Assembly (NCBI GenBank): GCA_958298945.1
Contig: CATQJD010000145.1
Location: 106,001-170,000 of the forward strand
Length of the DNA: 64,000 bases
Source: Atherix ibis
Lineage: Eukaryota; Arthropoda; Insecta; Diptera; Athericidae
Reading direction: 5' to 3'
This document shows, piece by piece, positions 15,717-30,940 of the stretch. The notes under the pieces were generated by a model. That model did no database searches, was not told the DNA's origin, and saw only the letters and a program-made list of their open reading frames with translations. The stretch's first letter is position 1. Each line of letters starts with the position of its first letter. Both the position numbers and the translations under genes were made by a program.

Positions 15717-17340
15717 CAAACCAACAAACCAACAAACTAACAAACCAACAAACCAACAAACAAACAAACCAACAAGCCAACAAACCAACAAACCAATAAA
15801 CGAACAAATAAACAAACCAACAAACCAACAAGCCAACAAACCAACAAACCAACAAACCAACAAACCAACTAATCAACAAACCAACAACCAACAAACCAAC
15901 AAACCAACAAGCCAACAAACCAACAAACTAACAAGCCAACAAACGAACAAACCAACAAACGAACAAACCAACAAACCAAAAAAACCAACAAACGAACAAA
16001 CGAACAAACCAACAAACCGACAAACCATCAAACCAACAAACCAAAAAGATAACAAACCAACAAACCAACAAGCCAACAAGCCAATAAACCAACAAACCAA
16101 CAAACCAACAAATGAACAAACCAACAAACCAACAAGCCAACAATCCAACAAACCAACAAGCCAACAAACCATCAAACCAACAAGCCAACAAACCAACAAA
16201 CGAACAAGCCAACAAACCAACAAACCAAGAAACCAACAAACCAACAACCCAACAAGCCAACAAACCAACAAACCAACAAACCAACAAAGCAACAAACCAA
16301 CAAACCAACAAACGAACAAAAACCAACAAACCAACAAGCCAACAAGCCAACAAACGAACAAACCAACAATCCAACAAACCAACTAACGAGCAAACCAACA
16401 AACAAACAAACCAACAAACGAACAAACCAACAAACCAAAAAGCCAACAAGATAACAAACCAACAAGCCAACAAATAAACAAACCAACAAACGAACAAACC
16501 AACAAACCAGCAAACCAACAAACCAACAAACAAAGAAACCAACAAACCAACAAGCCAACAAGCCAACAAACAAACAAGCAAACAAACCAACAAACAAATA
16601 AACCAACAAACCAACAAACCAACAAACCAACAAACCAACAAGCCAATAAGCCAACAAGCCAACAAGCCAACAAGCCAACAAGCCAACAAACCAACAAGCC
16701 AACAAACGAACAAACCAACAAACAAACAAACCAACAAACCAACAAACCAACAAACGAATAAACCAACAAACCAACAAACCAACAAACCAACAAACCAACA
16801 AACCAACAAGCCAACAAACGAACAAACGAAAAAACCAACAAACCAACAAACATACATGCCAACAAACCAACAAACCAACAAACGAATAAACCAACAAACC
16901 AACAAACCAACAAACCAACAAACCAACAAACCAACAAACCAACAAACCAACAAGCCAACAAACGAACAAACGAAAAAACCAACAAACCAACAAACAAACA
17001 AGCCAACAAACCAAAAAACCAACAAACCAACAAACAAACAAGCCAACATACCAAAAAACCAACAAACCAACAAACCAACAAGCAAACAAACCAACAAACC
17101 AACAAGCCAACTAACCAACAAACCAACAAACCAACCGACCAACAAACCAAAAAACCACAAACCGACAAGCCAACAAGCCAACAAACCAACAAGCCAACAA
17201 ACGAACAAATCAACAAACAAACAAACAAACAAACCAACAAACCAACAAACCAAAAAACCAACAAACGAACAAACCAAAAAACCACCAAACCAACAAACGA
17301 ACAAACCACAAACCAACAAACGAACAAACCAACAAACCAA
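15717..17340 (+). repeat. Satellite segment rich in ACGAAC and AAAAAACC variants
   Basis: This is ordinary octamer array with dense ACGAAC, ACAAACAA and AAAAAACC variants. It includes AAAGAAACC near 16534 and an ACCAACCGACC cluster near 17130. Its right end, up to AATTCATAAAAC at 17343, resembles the segment ending at the same landmark at 48730. No gene is present. Confidence 0.75.
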
Positions 17341-20300
17341 CAATTCATAAAACGAACAAACCAACAAACCAACAAACCAACAAACCAACAAACCAATAAA
17401 CCAACAAACGAACAAACCAACAAACCAACAAACAAACAAACGAACAAACCAACAAACCAGCAAACCAACAAATCAACAAGCCAACAAACCAACAAACCAA
17501 CAAGCCAACAATCCAACAAACCAACAAGCCAACAAACGAACAAACCAACAAACAAACAAACCAACAAACCAACAAACCAATAAACGAGCAAACCAACAAA
17601 CGAACAAACCAACAAACCAACAAACGAACAGACCAACAAATGAACAAACCAACAAACCAACAAGCCAACAATCCAACAAACCAACAAGCCAACTAACCAA
17701 CAAACCAACAAACGAACAAACCAACAAACCAACAAACCAACAAACGAACAAACCAACAAACCAACAAACAAACAAACCAACAAACGAACAAACCAACAAA
17801 CCAACAAATCAACAAACGAACAAGCCAACAAGCCAACAAACCAACAAACAAACAAACCAACAAACCAACAAACAAACAAACCAACAAACCAACAAACCAA
17901 CAGACCAACAAACCAACAAACCATTAAACCACGTAACCAACAAATCAACAAACCAACAAACCAACAAACCAACAAACCAACAAGCCAACAAACCAACAAA
18001 CCAACAAACCAAAAAACCAACAAACGAACAAACCAACAAACCAACAAACCAACAAACCAACAAACCAACAAACCAACAAGCCAACAAGCCAACAAGCCAA
18101 CAAGCCAAAAAACCAACAAGCCAACAAACGAACAAACGAACAAACCAACAAACGAACAAACCAACAAACGAACAAACCAACAAACCAATAAACCAACAAA
18201 CCGAAAAACCAACAAGCCAACAACCCAACAAACCAAGTAACCAACAAACCAACAAACGAACAAACCAACAAATAAACAAACCAACAAACCAACAAACCAA
18301 CAAACCAACAAACCAACAAACCAACAAACCAACAAACCAACAAACCAACAAACCAACAAACCAACAAACCAACAAACCAACACACCAACAAACCAACAAA
18401 AGAACAAACCAACAAGCCAACAAACCAACAATTCAACAAACCAACAAGCCAACAATCCAACAAACCAACAAGCCAACAAACGAACAAACCAACAAACCAA
18501 CAAACCAACAAACCAACAAGCCAACAAACGAACAAACCAACAAACAAACAAACCAACAAACCAACAAACCAATAAACGAGCAAACCAACAAACGAACAAA
18601 CCAACAAACAAACAAACGAACAAACCAACAAACCAGCAAACCAACAAATCAACAAGCCAACAAACCAACAAACCAACAAGCCAACAATCCAACAAACCAA
18701 CAAGCCAACAAATGAACAAACCAACAAACAAACAAACCAACAAACCAACAAACCAATAAACGAGCAAACCAACAAACGAACAAACCAACAAACCAACAAA
18801 CGAACAGACCAACAAATGAACAAACCAACAAACCAACAAGCCAACAATCCAACAAACCAACAAGCCAACTAACCAACAAACCAACAAACGAACAAACCAA
18901 CAAACCAACAAACCAACAAACGAACAAACCAACAAACCAACAAACAAACAAACCAACAAACGAACAAACCAACAAACCAACAAATCAACAAACGAACAAG
19001 CCAACAAGCCAACAAACCAACAAACAAACAAACCAACAAACCAACAAACAAACAAACCAACAAACCAACAAACCAACAGGCCAACAAACCAACAAACCAT
19101 TAAACCACGTGACCAACAAATCAACAAACCAACAAACCAACAAACCAACAAACCAACAAGCCAACAAACCAACAAACCAACAAACCAAAAAACCAACAAA
19201 CGAACAAACCAACAAACCAACAAACCAACAAGCCAACAAGCCAACAAGCCAACAAGCCAACTAACCAACAAACCAACAAACCAACCGACCAACAAACCAA
19301 AAAACCACAAACCGACAAGCCAACAAGCCAACAAACCAACAAGCCAACAAACGAACAAACCAACAAACAAACAAACAAACAAACCAACAAACCAACAAAC
19401 CAAAAAACCAACAAACGAACAAACCAAAAAACCACCAAACCAACAAACGAACAAACCAACAAGCCAACAAGCCAACAAGCCAACAAGCCAACAAACCAAC
19501 AAGCCAACAAACGAACAAACGAACAAACCAACAAACGAACAAACCAACAAACGAACAAACCAACAAACCAACAAACCAACAAACCGAAAAACCAACAAGC
19601 CAACAACCCAACAAACCAAGTAACCAACAAACCAACAAACGAACAAACCAACAAATAAACAAACCAACAAACCAACAAACCAACAAACCAACAAACCAAC
19701 AAACCAACAAACCAACAAACCAACAAACCAACACACCAACAAACCAACAAAAGAACAAACCAACAAGCCAACAAACCAACAATTCAACAAACCAACAAGC
19801 CAACAATCCAACAAACCAACAAGCCAACAAACGAACAAACCAACAAACCAACAAACCAACAAACCAACAAGCCAACAAACGAACAAACCAACAAACAAAC
19901 AAACCAACAAACCAATAAACGAGCAAACCAACAAACGAACAAACCAACAAACAAACAAACGAACAAACCAACAAACCAGCAAACCAACAAATCAACAAGC
20001 CAACAAACCAACAAACCAACAAGCCAACAATCCAACAAACCAACAAGCCAACAAACGAACAAACCAACAAACAAACAAACCAACAAACCAACAAACCAAT
20101 AAACGAGCAAACCAACAAACGAACAAACCAACAAACCAACAAACGAACAGACCAACAAATGAAAAAACCAACAAACCAACAAGCCAACAATCCAACAAAC
20201 CAACAAGCCAACTAACCAACAAACCAACAAACGAACAAACCAACAAACCAACAAACCAACAAACGAACAAACCAACAAACCAACAAACAAACAAACCAAC

Positions 20301-22620
20301 AAACGAACAAACCAACAAACCAACAAATCAACAAACGAACAAGCCAACAAGCCAACAAACCAACAAACAAACAAACCAACAAACCAACAAACAAACAAAC
20401 CAACAAACCAACAAACCAACAGGCCAACAAACCAACAAACCATTAAACCACGTAACCAACAAATCAACAAACCAACAAACCAACAAACCAACAAACCAAC
20501 AAACCAACAAGCCAACAAACCAACAAACCAACAAACCAAAAAACCAACAAACGAACAAACCAACAAACCAACAAACCAACAAACCAACAAACCAACAAGC
20601 CAACAAGCCAACAAGCCAACAAGCCAACTAACCAACAAACCAACAAACCAACCGACTAACAAACCAAAAAACCACAAACCGACAAGCCAACAAGCCAACA
20701 AACCAACAAGCCAACAAACGAACAAACCAACAAACAAACAAACAAACAAACCAACAAACCAACAAACCAAAAAACCAACAAACGAACAAACCAAAAAACC
20801 ACCAAACCAACAAACGAACAAACCACAAACCAACAAACGAACAAACCAACAAACCAACAATTCATAAAACGAACAAACCAACAAACCAACAAACCAACAA
20901 ACCAACAAACCAACAAACCAATAAACCAACAAACGAACAAACCAACAAACCAACAAACCAACAAACGAACAAACCAACAAACCAGCAAACCAACAAATCA
21001 ACAAGCCAACAAACCAACAAACCAACAAGCCAACAATCCAACAAACCAACAAGCCAACAAACGAACAAACCAACAAACAAACAAACCAACAAACCAACAA
21101 ACCAATAAACGAGCAAACCAACAAACGAACAAACCAACAAACCAACAAACGAACAGACCAACAAATGAACAAACCAACAAACCAACAAGCCAACAATCCA
21201 ACAAACCAACAAGCCAACTAACCAACAAACCAACAAACGAACAAACCAACAAACCAACAAACCAACAAACGAACAAACCAACAAACCAACAAACAAACAA
21301 ACCAACAAACGAACAAACCAACAAACCAACAAATCAACAAACGAACACGCCAACAAGCCAACAAACCAACAAACAAACAAACCAACAAACCAACAAACAA
21401 ACAAACCAACAAACCAACAAACCAACAGGCCAACAAACCAACAAACCATTAAACCACGTAACCAACAAATCAACAAACCAACAAACCAACAAATCAACAA
21501 ACCAACAAGCCAACAAACCAACAAACCAACAAACCAAAAAACCAACAAACGAACAAACCAACAAACCAACAAACCAACAAACCAACAAACCAACAAGCCA
21601 ACAAGCCAACAAGCCAATAAACCAACAAGCCAACAAACGAACAAACGAACAAACCAACAAACGAACAAACCAACAAACGAACAAACCAACAAACCAACAA
21701 ACCAACAAACCGAAAAACCAACAAGCCAACAACCCAACAAACCAAGTAACCATCAAACCAACAAACGAACAAACCAACAAATAAACAAACCAACAAACCA
21801 ACAAACCAACAAACCAACAAACCAACAAACCAACAAACCAACAAACCAACAAACCAACACACCAACAAACCAACAAAAGAACAAACCAACAAGCCAACAA
21901 ACCAACAATTCAACAAACCAACAAGCCAACAATCCAACAAACCAACAAGCCAACAAACGAACAAACCAACAAACCAACAAACCAACAAACCAAAAAGCCA
22001 ACAAACGAACAAACCAACAAACAAACAAACCAACAAACCAATAAACGAGCAAACCAACAAACGAACAAACCAACAAACAAACAAACGAACAAACCAACAA
22101 ACCAGCAAACCAACAAATCAACAAGCCAACAAACGAACAAACCAACAAGCCAACAATCCAACAAACCAACAAGCCAACAAACGAACAAACCAACAAACAA
22201 ACAAACCAACAAACCAACAAACCAATAAACGAGCAAACCAACAAACGATCAAACCAACAAACCAACAAACGAACAGACCAACAAATGAACAAACCAACAA
22301 ACCAACAAGCCAACAATCCAACAAACCAACAAGCCAACTAACCAACAAACCAACAAACGAACAAACCAACAAACCAACAAACCAACAAACGAACAAACCA
22401 ACAAACCAACAAACAAACAAACCAACAAACGAACAAACCAACAAACCAACAAATCAACAAACGAACAAGCCAACAAGCCAACAAACCAACAAACAAACAA
22501 ACCAACAAACCAACAAACAAACAAACCAACAAACCAACAAACCAACAGGCCAACAAACCAACAAACCATTAAACCACGTAACCAACAAATCAACAAACCA
22601 ACAAACCAACAAACCAACAA
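17341..22620 (+). repeat. Five-copy higher-order repeat of 1.0-1.34 kb
   Basis: The landmark CCATTAAACCACGTAACC occurs at 17921, 19097 (as ...CACGTGACC), 20440, 21446 and 22566. Spacings are 1176, 1343, 1006 and 1120 bp. Between landmarks each copy carries the same succession of AATCC, AATAAACGAGC and ACAGACC variants, with blocks of octamers inserted or missing. Two of the spacings are multiples of 8 and two are not, because some copies contain shortened units. Confidence 0.85.
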
Positions 22621-25600
22621 ACCAACAAGCCAACAAACCAACAAACCAACAAACCAAAAAACCAACAAACGAACAAACCAGCAAACCAACAAACCAACAA
22701 ACCAACAAACCAACAAGCCAACAAGCCAACAAGCCAACAAGCCAACAAACCAACAAGCCAACAAACGAACAAACGAACAAACCAACAAACGAACAAACCA
22801 ACAAACGAACAAACCAACAAACCAACAAACCAACAAACCGAAAAACCAACAAGCCAACAACCCAACAAACCAAGTAACCAACAAACCAACAAACGAACAA
22901 ACCAACAAATAAACAAACCAACAAACCAACAAACCAACAAACCAACAAACCAACAAACCAACAAACCAACACACCAACAAACCAACAAAAGAACAAACCA
23001 ACAAGCCAACAAACCAACAATTCAACAAACCAACAAGCCAACAATCCAACAAACCAACAAGCCAACAAACGAACAAACCAACAAACCAACAAACCAACAA
23101 ACCAACAAACCAACAAACCAACAAACCAACAAACCAACAAACCAACAAACCAACAAACCAACAAACCAACAAACCAACAAACCAACAAACCAACAAACCA
23201 ACAAACCAACAAACCAACAAACCAACAAACCAACAAACCAACAAGCCAAAAAGCCAACAAACGAACAAACCAACAAGCCAACAAGCCAACAAGCCAACAA
23301 ACCAAAAAACCAAAAAACGAACAAACCAACAAACCAACAAACCAACAAACCAACAAGCCAACAAGCCAACAAACCAACAAACCAACAAACCAACAAACCA
23401 ACAAACCAACAAACCAACAAACCAACAAACCAACAAACCAACAAGCCAACAAACCAACAAACGAACAAACTAGCAAACCAACAAGCCAACAAGCCAACAA
23501 ACCAACAGTCCAACAAACCAACAAACCAACAAACCAACAAACCAACAAACCAACAAACCAACAAACCAACAAACCAACAAGCCAACAAGCCAACAAACCA
23601 ACAAGCCAAAAAACGAACAAACCAACAAACCCACAAGCCAACAAACCACAAAACCAACAAACCAACAAACCAACAAACCAACAAACCAAAAATACAACAA
23701 ACCAACAAGCCCATAAACCAAAAAACTAACAAACCAACAAACCAACAAACCAACAAACCAACAAGCCAACAAGCCAACAAACCAACAAACCAACAAACCA
23801 ACAAACCAACAAACCAACAAACCAACAAACCAACAAACCAACAAACCAACAAACCAACAAGCCAACAAACCAACAAACGAACAAACCAGCAAACCAACAA
23901 GCCAACAAGCCAACAAACCAACAAACCACCAAACCGACAAGCCAACAAGCCAACAAACCCACAAGCCAACAGACAAACAAACTAACAACCCAACAAACCA
24001 ACAAGACAACAAACCACAAAACCAACAAACCAACAAGCCAACAAATCAACACACCAACACACCAACAAACGAACAAACCAACAAACCAACAAACCAAGAA
24101 ACCAACAAACCAACAAACCAACAAACCAACAAGCCAACAAGCCAACAAACCAACAAGCCAACAAACGAACAAACTAACAAACCAACAAACCAACAAGCCA
24201 ACAAACCAACAAACCAACAAACCAACAAACCAAAAAACCAACAAACCAACAAACAAACAAACCTACAAACGAACAAACCAACAAACCAACAAACGAACAA
24301 ACCAACAAACCAACAAACCAACAAACCAACAAACCAACAAGCCAACAAACCAACAAACCAACAAGCCAACAATCCAACAAACCAACGAACCAACAAAAAC
24401 CAACAAACCAACAAACGAACAAATCAACAAACCAACAAACCAACAAACCAACAAACCAACAAACCAACAAACCAACAAACCAACAAGCCAACAAACCAAT
24501 AAACAAACAAGCCAACAAACCAACAAACCAACAAACCAACAAACGAACAAACCAACCAACAAACAAACCAAAAAACCAAAAAACAAACAAACCAACAAAC
24601 CAACAAACCAACAAACCAACAAACCAACAAACCAACAAACCAACAAACCAACAAGCCAACAAACCAACAAACCAACAAACCAACAAGCCAACAAAATAAC
24701 AAACCAACAACCCAACAAACCAACAAATTAACAAATCAGCAAACCAACAAACGAACAAACTAACAAACCAACAAGCCAACAAGCTAACAAACCAACATAC
24801 CAACAAACCAACAAACCAACAAACAAACAAACCAACAAAACAACAAACCAACAAATCAACAAACGAACTAACCAACAAACCAACAAGCCAACAAGCCAAC
24901 AAACCACGAACCAACAAACCAATAAACTAACAAACCAACAAACAAACAAACCAACAAACCAACAAACCAACAAACAAACAAGCCAACAAACGAACAAACG
25001 AAAAAACCAACAAACCAACAAACAAACAAGCCAACAAACCAAAAAACCAACAAACCAACAAACCAACAAACAAACAAGCCAACAAACCAAAAAACCAACA
25101 AACCAACAAACCAACAAACAAACAACCCAACAAACCAACAAACCAACTAACCAACAAACCAACAAACCAACCGACCAACAAACCAAAAAACCACAAACCG
25201 ACAAGCCAACAAGCCAACAAACCAACAATCCAACAAACGAACAAACCAACAAACCAACAATTCATAAAACCAACAAACCAACAAACCAACAAACCAACAA
25301 ACCAACAAACCAATAAACCAACAAACGAACAAACCAACAAGCCAACAAACGAACAAACCAACAAACAAACAAACCAACAAACCAACAAACCAATAAACCA
25401 GCAAACCAACAAACGAACAAACCAACAAACCAACAAACGAACAAACCAACAAATGAACAAACCAACAAACCAACAAGCCAACAATCCAACAAACCAACAA
25501 GCCAACAAACCAACAAACCAACAAACGAACAAACCAACAAACCAACAAACCAACAAACGAACAAACCAACAAACCAACAAACCAACAAACCAACAAACCA

Positions 25601-27989
25601 ACAAATCAACAAACGAACAAGCCAACAAGCCAACAAACCAACAAACCAACAAACCAACAAACCAACAAACAAACAAACCAACAAACCAACAAACCAACAA
25701 GCCAACAAACCAACAAACCATTAAACCACGTAACCAACAAATCAACAAACCAACAAACCAACAAACCAACAAACCTACAAGCCAACAAACCAACAAACCA
25801 ACAAACCAAAAAACCTACAAACGAACAAACCAACAAACCAACAAACCAACAAACCAACAAACCAACAAGCCAACAAGCCAACAAGCCAACAAGCCAACAA
25901 ACCAACAAGCCAACAAACGAACAAACGAACAAACCAACAAACGAACAAACCATCAAACGAACAAACCTACAAACCAACAAACCAACAAACCGAAAAACCA
26001 ACAAGCCAACAACCCAACAAACCAAGTAACCAACAAACCAACAAACGAACAAACAAACAAACAAACAAACCAACAAACCAACAAACCAACAAACCAACAA
26101 ACCAACAAACCAACAAACCAACAAACCAACAAATCAACAAACAAACAAACGAACAAACCAACAAGCCAACAAACCAACAAACCAACAAACCAACAAGCCA
26201 ACAATCCAACAAACCAACAAGCCAACAAACGAACAACCCAACAAACCAACAAACCAACAAACCAACAAACCAACAAACGAACAAACCAACAAACCAACAA
26301 ACCAACAAACCAACAAACCAACAAACCAACAAGCCAACAAGCCAACAAACGAACAAACCAACAAGCCAACAAGCCAACAAGCCAACAAACCAAAAAACCA
26401 AAAAACGAACAAACCAACAAACCAACAAACCAACAAACCAACAAGCCAACAAGCCAACAAACCAACAAACCAAAAAACCAACAAACCAACAAACCAACAA
26501 ACCAACAAACCAACAAACCAACAAGCCAACAAACCAACAAACGAACAAACCAGCAAACCAACAAGCCAACAAGCCAACAAACCAACAAACCAACAAACCA
26601 ACAAACCAACAAATTAACAAACCAACAAACCAACAAACCAACAAGCCAACAAGCCAACAAACCAACAAGCCAACAAACGAACAAACCAACAAACCCACAA
26701 GCCAACAAACCACAAAACCAACAAACCAACAAACCAACAATACAACACACCAACAAGCCAACAAACCAAAAAACGAACAAACCAACAAACCAACAAACCA
26801 ACAAACCAACAAGCCAACAAGCCAACAAACCAACAAACCCACAAACCAACAAACCAACAAACCAACAAACCAACAAAACATCAAACCAACAAACCAACAA
26901 GCCAACAAACCAACAAACAAACAAACCAGCAAACCAACAAGCCAACAAGCCAACAAACCAACAAACCACCAAACCAACAAGCCAACAAACCACAAAACCA
27001 ACAAACCAACAAACCAACAAATCAACACACCAACACACCAACAAACGAACAAACCAACAAACCAACAAACCAAGAAACCAACAAACCAACAAACCAACAA
27101 ACCAACAAGCCAACAAGCCAACAAACCAACAAGCCAACAAACGAACAAACTAACAAACCAACAAACCAACAAGCCAACAAACCAAGAAACCAACAAACCA
27201 AAAAACCAATAAAACAACAAACAAACAAACCAACAAACGAACAAACCAACAAACCAACAAACCAACAAAAGAACAAACCAACAAACCAACAAACCAACAA
27301 ACCAACAAACCAACAAACCAACAAGCCAACAAACCGACAAACCAACAAGCCAACAATCCAACAAACCAGCAAACCAACAAACCAAAAAACCAACAAACGA
27401 ACAAATCAACAAGCCAACAAACCAATAAAAAACAAGCCAACAAACCAACAAACCAACAAACCAACAAACGAACAAACCAACCAACAAACAAACCAACAAA
27501 CCAAAAAACAAACAAACCAACAAACCAACAAACCAACAAACCAACAAACCGACAAACCAACAAGCCAACAAACCAATAAAAAACAAGCCAACAAACCAAC
27601 AAACCAACAAACCAACAAACGAACAAACCAACCAACAAACAAACCAACAAACCAAAAAACAAACAAACCAACAAACCAACAAACCAACAAACCAACAAAC
27701 CGACAAACCAACAAGCCAACAAACCAACAAACCAATAAACCAACAAGCCAACAAGCCAACAAAATAACAAACCAACAACCCAACAAACCAACAAATTAAC
27801 AAATCAGCAAACCAACAAACGAACAAACTAACAAACCAACAAACCAACAAACCAACAAACCAACAAACCAACAAGCCAACAAACCGACAAACCAACAAGC
27901 CAACAATCCAACAAACCAACAAACCAACAAACCAACAAACCAATAAACCAACAAACCAACAAGCCAACAAACCAATAAAAAACAAGCCA
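22621..27989 (+). repeat. Mixed satellite blocks
   Basis: The octamer array here includes blocks related to both the left-most repeat (ATCAACACACC landmark at 24045 and 27021, compare 4485 and 11384) and the five-copy repeat (CCATTAAACCACG at 25718, AATTCATAAAAC at 25259). Three 7-bp-unit slips of the form CCAATAAAAAACAAG occur at 27422, 27573 and 27972. No gene is present. Confidence 0.75.
23072..23244 (+). repeat. Long perfect octamer run (173 bp)
   Basis: About 21.6 consecutive canonical units occur here without any substitution, bounded by ACGAAC on the left and AAGCC on the right. It was the longest uninterrupted run noticed in the window; another of about 130 bp is near 63160-63288. 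It suggests recent local expansion by slippage or unequal exchange. Confidence 0.8.
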
Positions 27990-29467
27990 ACAAACCAACA
28001 AACCAACAAACCAACAAACGAACAAACCAACCAACAAACAAACCAACAAACCAAAAAACAAACAAACCAACAAACCAACAAACCAACAAACCAACAAACC
28101 GACAAACCAACAAGCCAACAAACCAACAAACCAATAAACCAACAAGCCAACAAGCCAACAAAATAACAAACCAACAACCCAACAAACCAACAAATTAACA
28201 AATCAGCAAACCAACAAACGAACAAACTAACAAACCAACAAGCCAACAAGCTAACAAACCAACATACCAACAAACCAACAAACCAACAAACAAACAAACC
28301 AACAAAACAACAAACCAACAAACCAACAAATCAACAAACGAACTAACCAACAAACCAACAAGCCAACAAGCCAACAAACCACGAACCAACAAACCAATAA
28401 ACTAACAAACCAACAAACAAACAAACCAACAAACCAACAAACCAACAAACCAACAAGCCAACAAACAAACAAACCAACAAACCAACAAACCAATAAGCCA
28501 ACAAACCAACAAACCAACAAACCAACAAACCAAGCAACCAACAAAAAAACAAACCAACAAACCAACAGACCAACAAACGAACAAACGAACAAACCAACAA
28601 ACAAACAAACCAACAAACCAACAAACCAACAAGCCAACAAACCAACAAGCCAACAAGCCAACAAACCAACAAACCAACAAACCAACAAACCAACAAACCA
28701 ACAAACCAACAAACAAGCAAGCCAACAAGCCAACAAAATAACAAACCAACAACCCAACAAACCAACAAATTAACAAATCAGCAAACCAACAAACGAACAA
28801 ACTAGCAAACCAACAAGCCAACAAGCTAACAAACCAACATACCAACAAACCAACACACCAACAAACAAACAAACCAACAAAACAACAAACCAACAAACCA
28901 ACAAATCAACAAACGAACTAACCAACAAACCAACAAGCCAACAAACCACGAACCAACAAACCAATAAACTAACAAACCAACAAACAAACAAACCAACAAA
29001 CCAACAAACCAACAAACCAACAAGCCAACAAACAAACAAACCTACAAACCAACAAACCAATAAGCCAACAAACCAACAAACCAACAAACCAACAAACCAA
29101 CAAACCAAGCAACCAACAAAAAAACAAACCAACAAACCAACAGACCAACAAACGAACAAACGAACAAACCAACAAACAAACAAACCAACAAACCAACAAA
29201 CCAACAAACCAACAAGCCAACAAACCAACAAGCCAACAAGCCAACAAACCAACAAACCAACAAACCAACAAACCAACAAACCAACAAACCAACAAACCAA
29301 CAAACCAACAAACCAACAAACCAACAAACCAACAAACCAACAAACCAAGTAACCAACAAACCAACAAACCAACAAGCCAACAAGCGAACAAACCAACAAG
29401 CCAACAAACCAACAAACCAACATACAAACTAACCAACAAACCAACAAACCAACAAACCAACAAACCA
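27990..29467 (+). repeat. 1478-bp tandem duplication, copy 1
   Basis: Landmarks recur 1478 bp downstream: ACCGAC at 28099 and 29577, CACGAACC at 28380 and 29858 and again at 28947 and 30425. The start is set where the upstream sequences diverge (CCAATAAAAAAC against CCAATAAACC). Confidence 0.85.
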
Positions 29468-30940
29468 ACAAACCAATAAACCAACAAACCAACAAACGAA
29501 CAAACCAACCAACAAACAAACCAACAAACCAAAAAACAAACAAACCAACAAACCAACAAACCAACAAACCAACAAACCGACAAACCAACAAGCCAACAAA
29601 CCAACAAACCAATAAACCAACAAGCCAACAAGCCAACAAAATAACAAACCAACAACCCAACAAACCAACAAATTAACAAATCAGCAAACCAACAAACGAA
29701 CAAACTAACAAACCAACAAGCCAACAAGCTAACAAACCAACATACCAACAAACCAACAAACCAACAAACAAACAAACCAACAAAACAACAAACCAACAAA
29801 CCAACAAATCAACAAACGAACTAACCAACAAACCAACAAGCCAACAAGCCAACAAACCACGAACCAACAAACCAATAAACTAACAAACCAACAAACAAAC
29901 AAACCAACAAACCAACAAACCAACAAACCAACAAGCCAACAAACAAACAAACCAACAAACCAACAAACCAATAAGCCAACAAACCAACAAACCAACAAAC
30001 CAACAAACCAAGCAACCAACAAAAAAACAAACCAACAAACCAACAGACCAACAAACGAACAAACGAACAAACCAACAAACAAACAAACCAACAAACCAAC
30101 AAACCAACAAGCCAACAAACCAACAAGCCAACAAGCCAACAAACCAACAAACCAACAAACCAACAAACCAACAAACCAACAAACCAACAAACAAGCAAGC
30201 CAACAAGCCAACAAAATAACAAACCAACAACCCAACAAACCAACAAATTAACAAATCAGCAAACCTACAAACGAACAAACTAGCAAACCAACAAGCCAAC
30301 AAGCTAACAAACCAACATACCAACAAACCAACACACCAACAAACAAACAAACCAACAAAACAACAAACCAACAAACCAACAAATCAACAAACGAACTAAC
30401 CAACAAACCAACAAGCCAACAAACCACGAACCAACAAACCAATAAACTAACAAACCAACAAACAAACAAACCAACAAACCAACAAACCAACAAACCAACA
30501 AGCCAACAAACAAACAAACCTACAAACCAACAAACCAATAAGCCAACAAACCAACAAACCAACAAACCAACAAACCAACAAACCAAGCAACCAACAAAAA
30601 AACAAACCAACAAACCAACAGACCAACAAACGAACAAACGAACAAACCAACAAACAAACAAACCAACAAACCAACAAACCAACAAACCAACAAGCCAACA
30701 AACCAACAAGCCAACAAGCCAACAAACCAACAAACCAACAAACCAACAAACAAACAAACCAACAAACCAACAAACCAACAAACCAACAAACCAACAAACC
30801 AACAAACCAACAAACCAAGTAACCAACAAACCAACAAACCAACAAGCCAACAAGCGAACAAACCAACAAGCCAACAAACCAACAAACCAACATACAAACT
30901 AACCAACAAACCAACAAACCAACAAACCAACAAACCAACA
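29468..30940 (+). repeat. 1478-bp tandem duplication, copy 2
   Basis: This is the direct tandem copy of 27990-29467. Near its end the offset becomes 1470 (CATACAAACT at 29421 and 30891), so one octamer has been lost in copy 2 since duplication. Confidence 0.83.

Noticed and set aside
16383..19982. 1199-codon minus-strand open frame of LLVCWFVG repeats, and the many similar frames throughout both arms
   Set aside because: All are translations of the octamer. The same peptide appears in all three frames, frames end only where a T-bearing variant makes a stop, and there is no codon bias, splice structure or promoter.
25453..27153. 566-codon plus-strand frame of NKPTNQQT repeats
   Set aside because: It is the plus-strand equivalent of the satellite artefact. 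An ATG arises by chance from the AAATGAAC variant.
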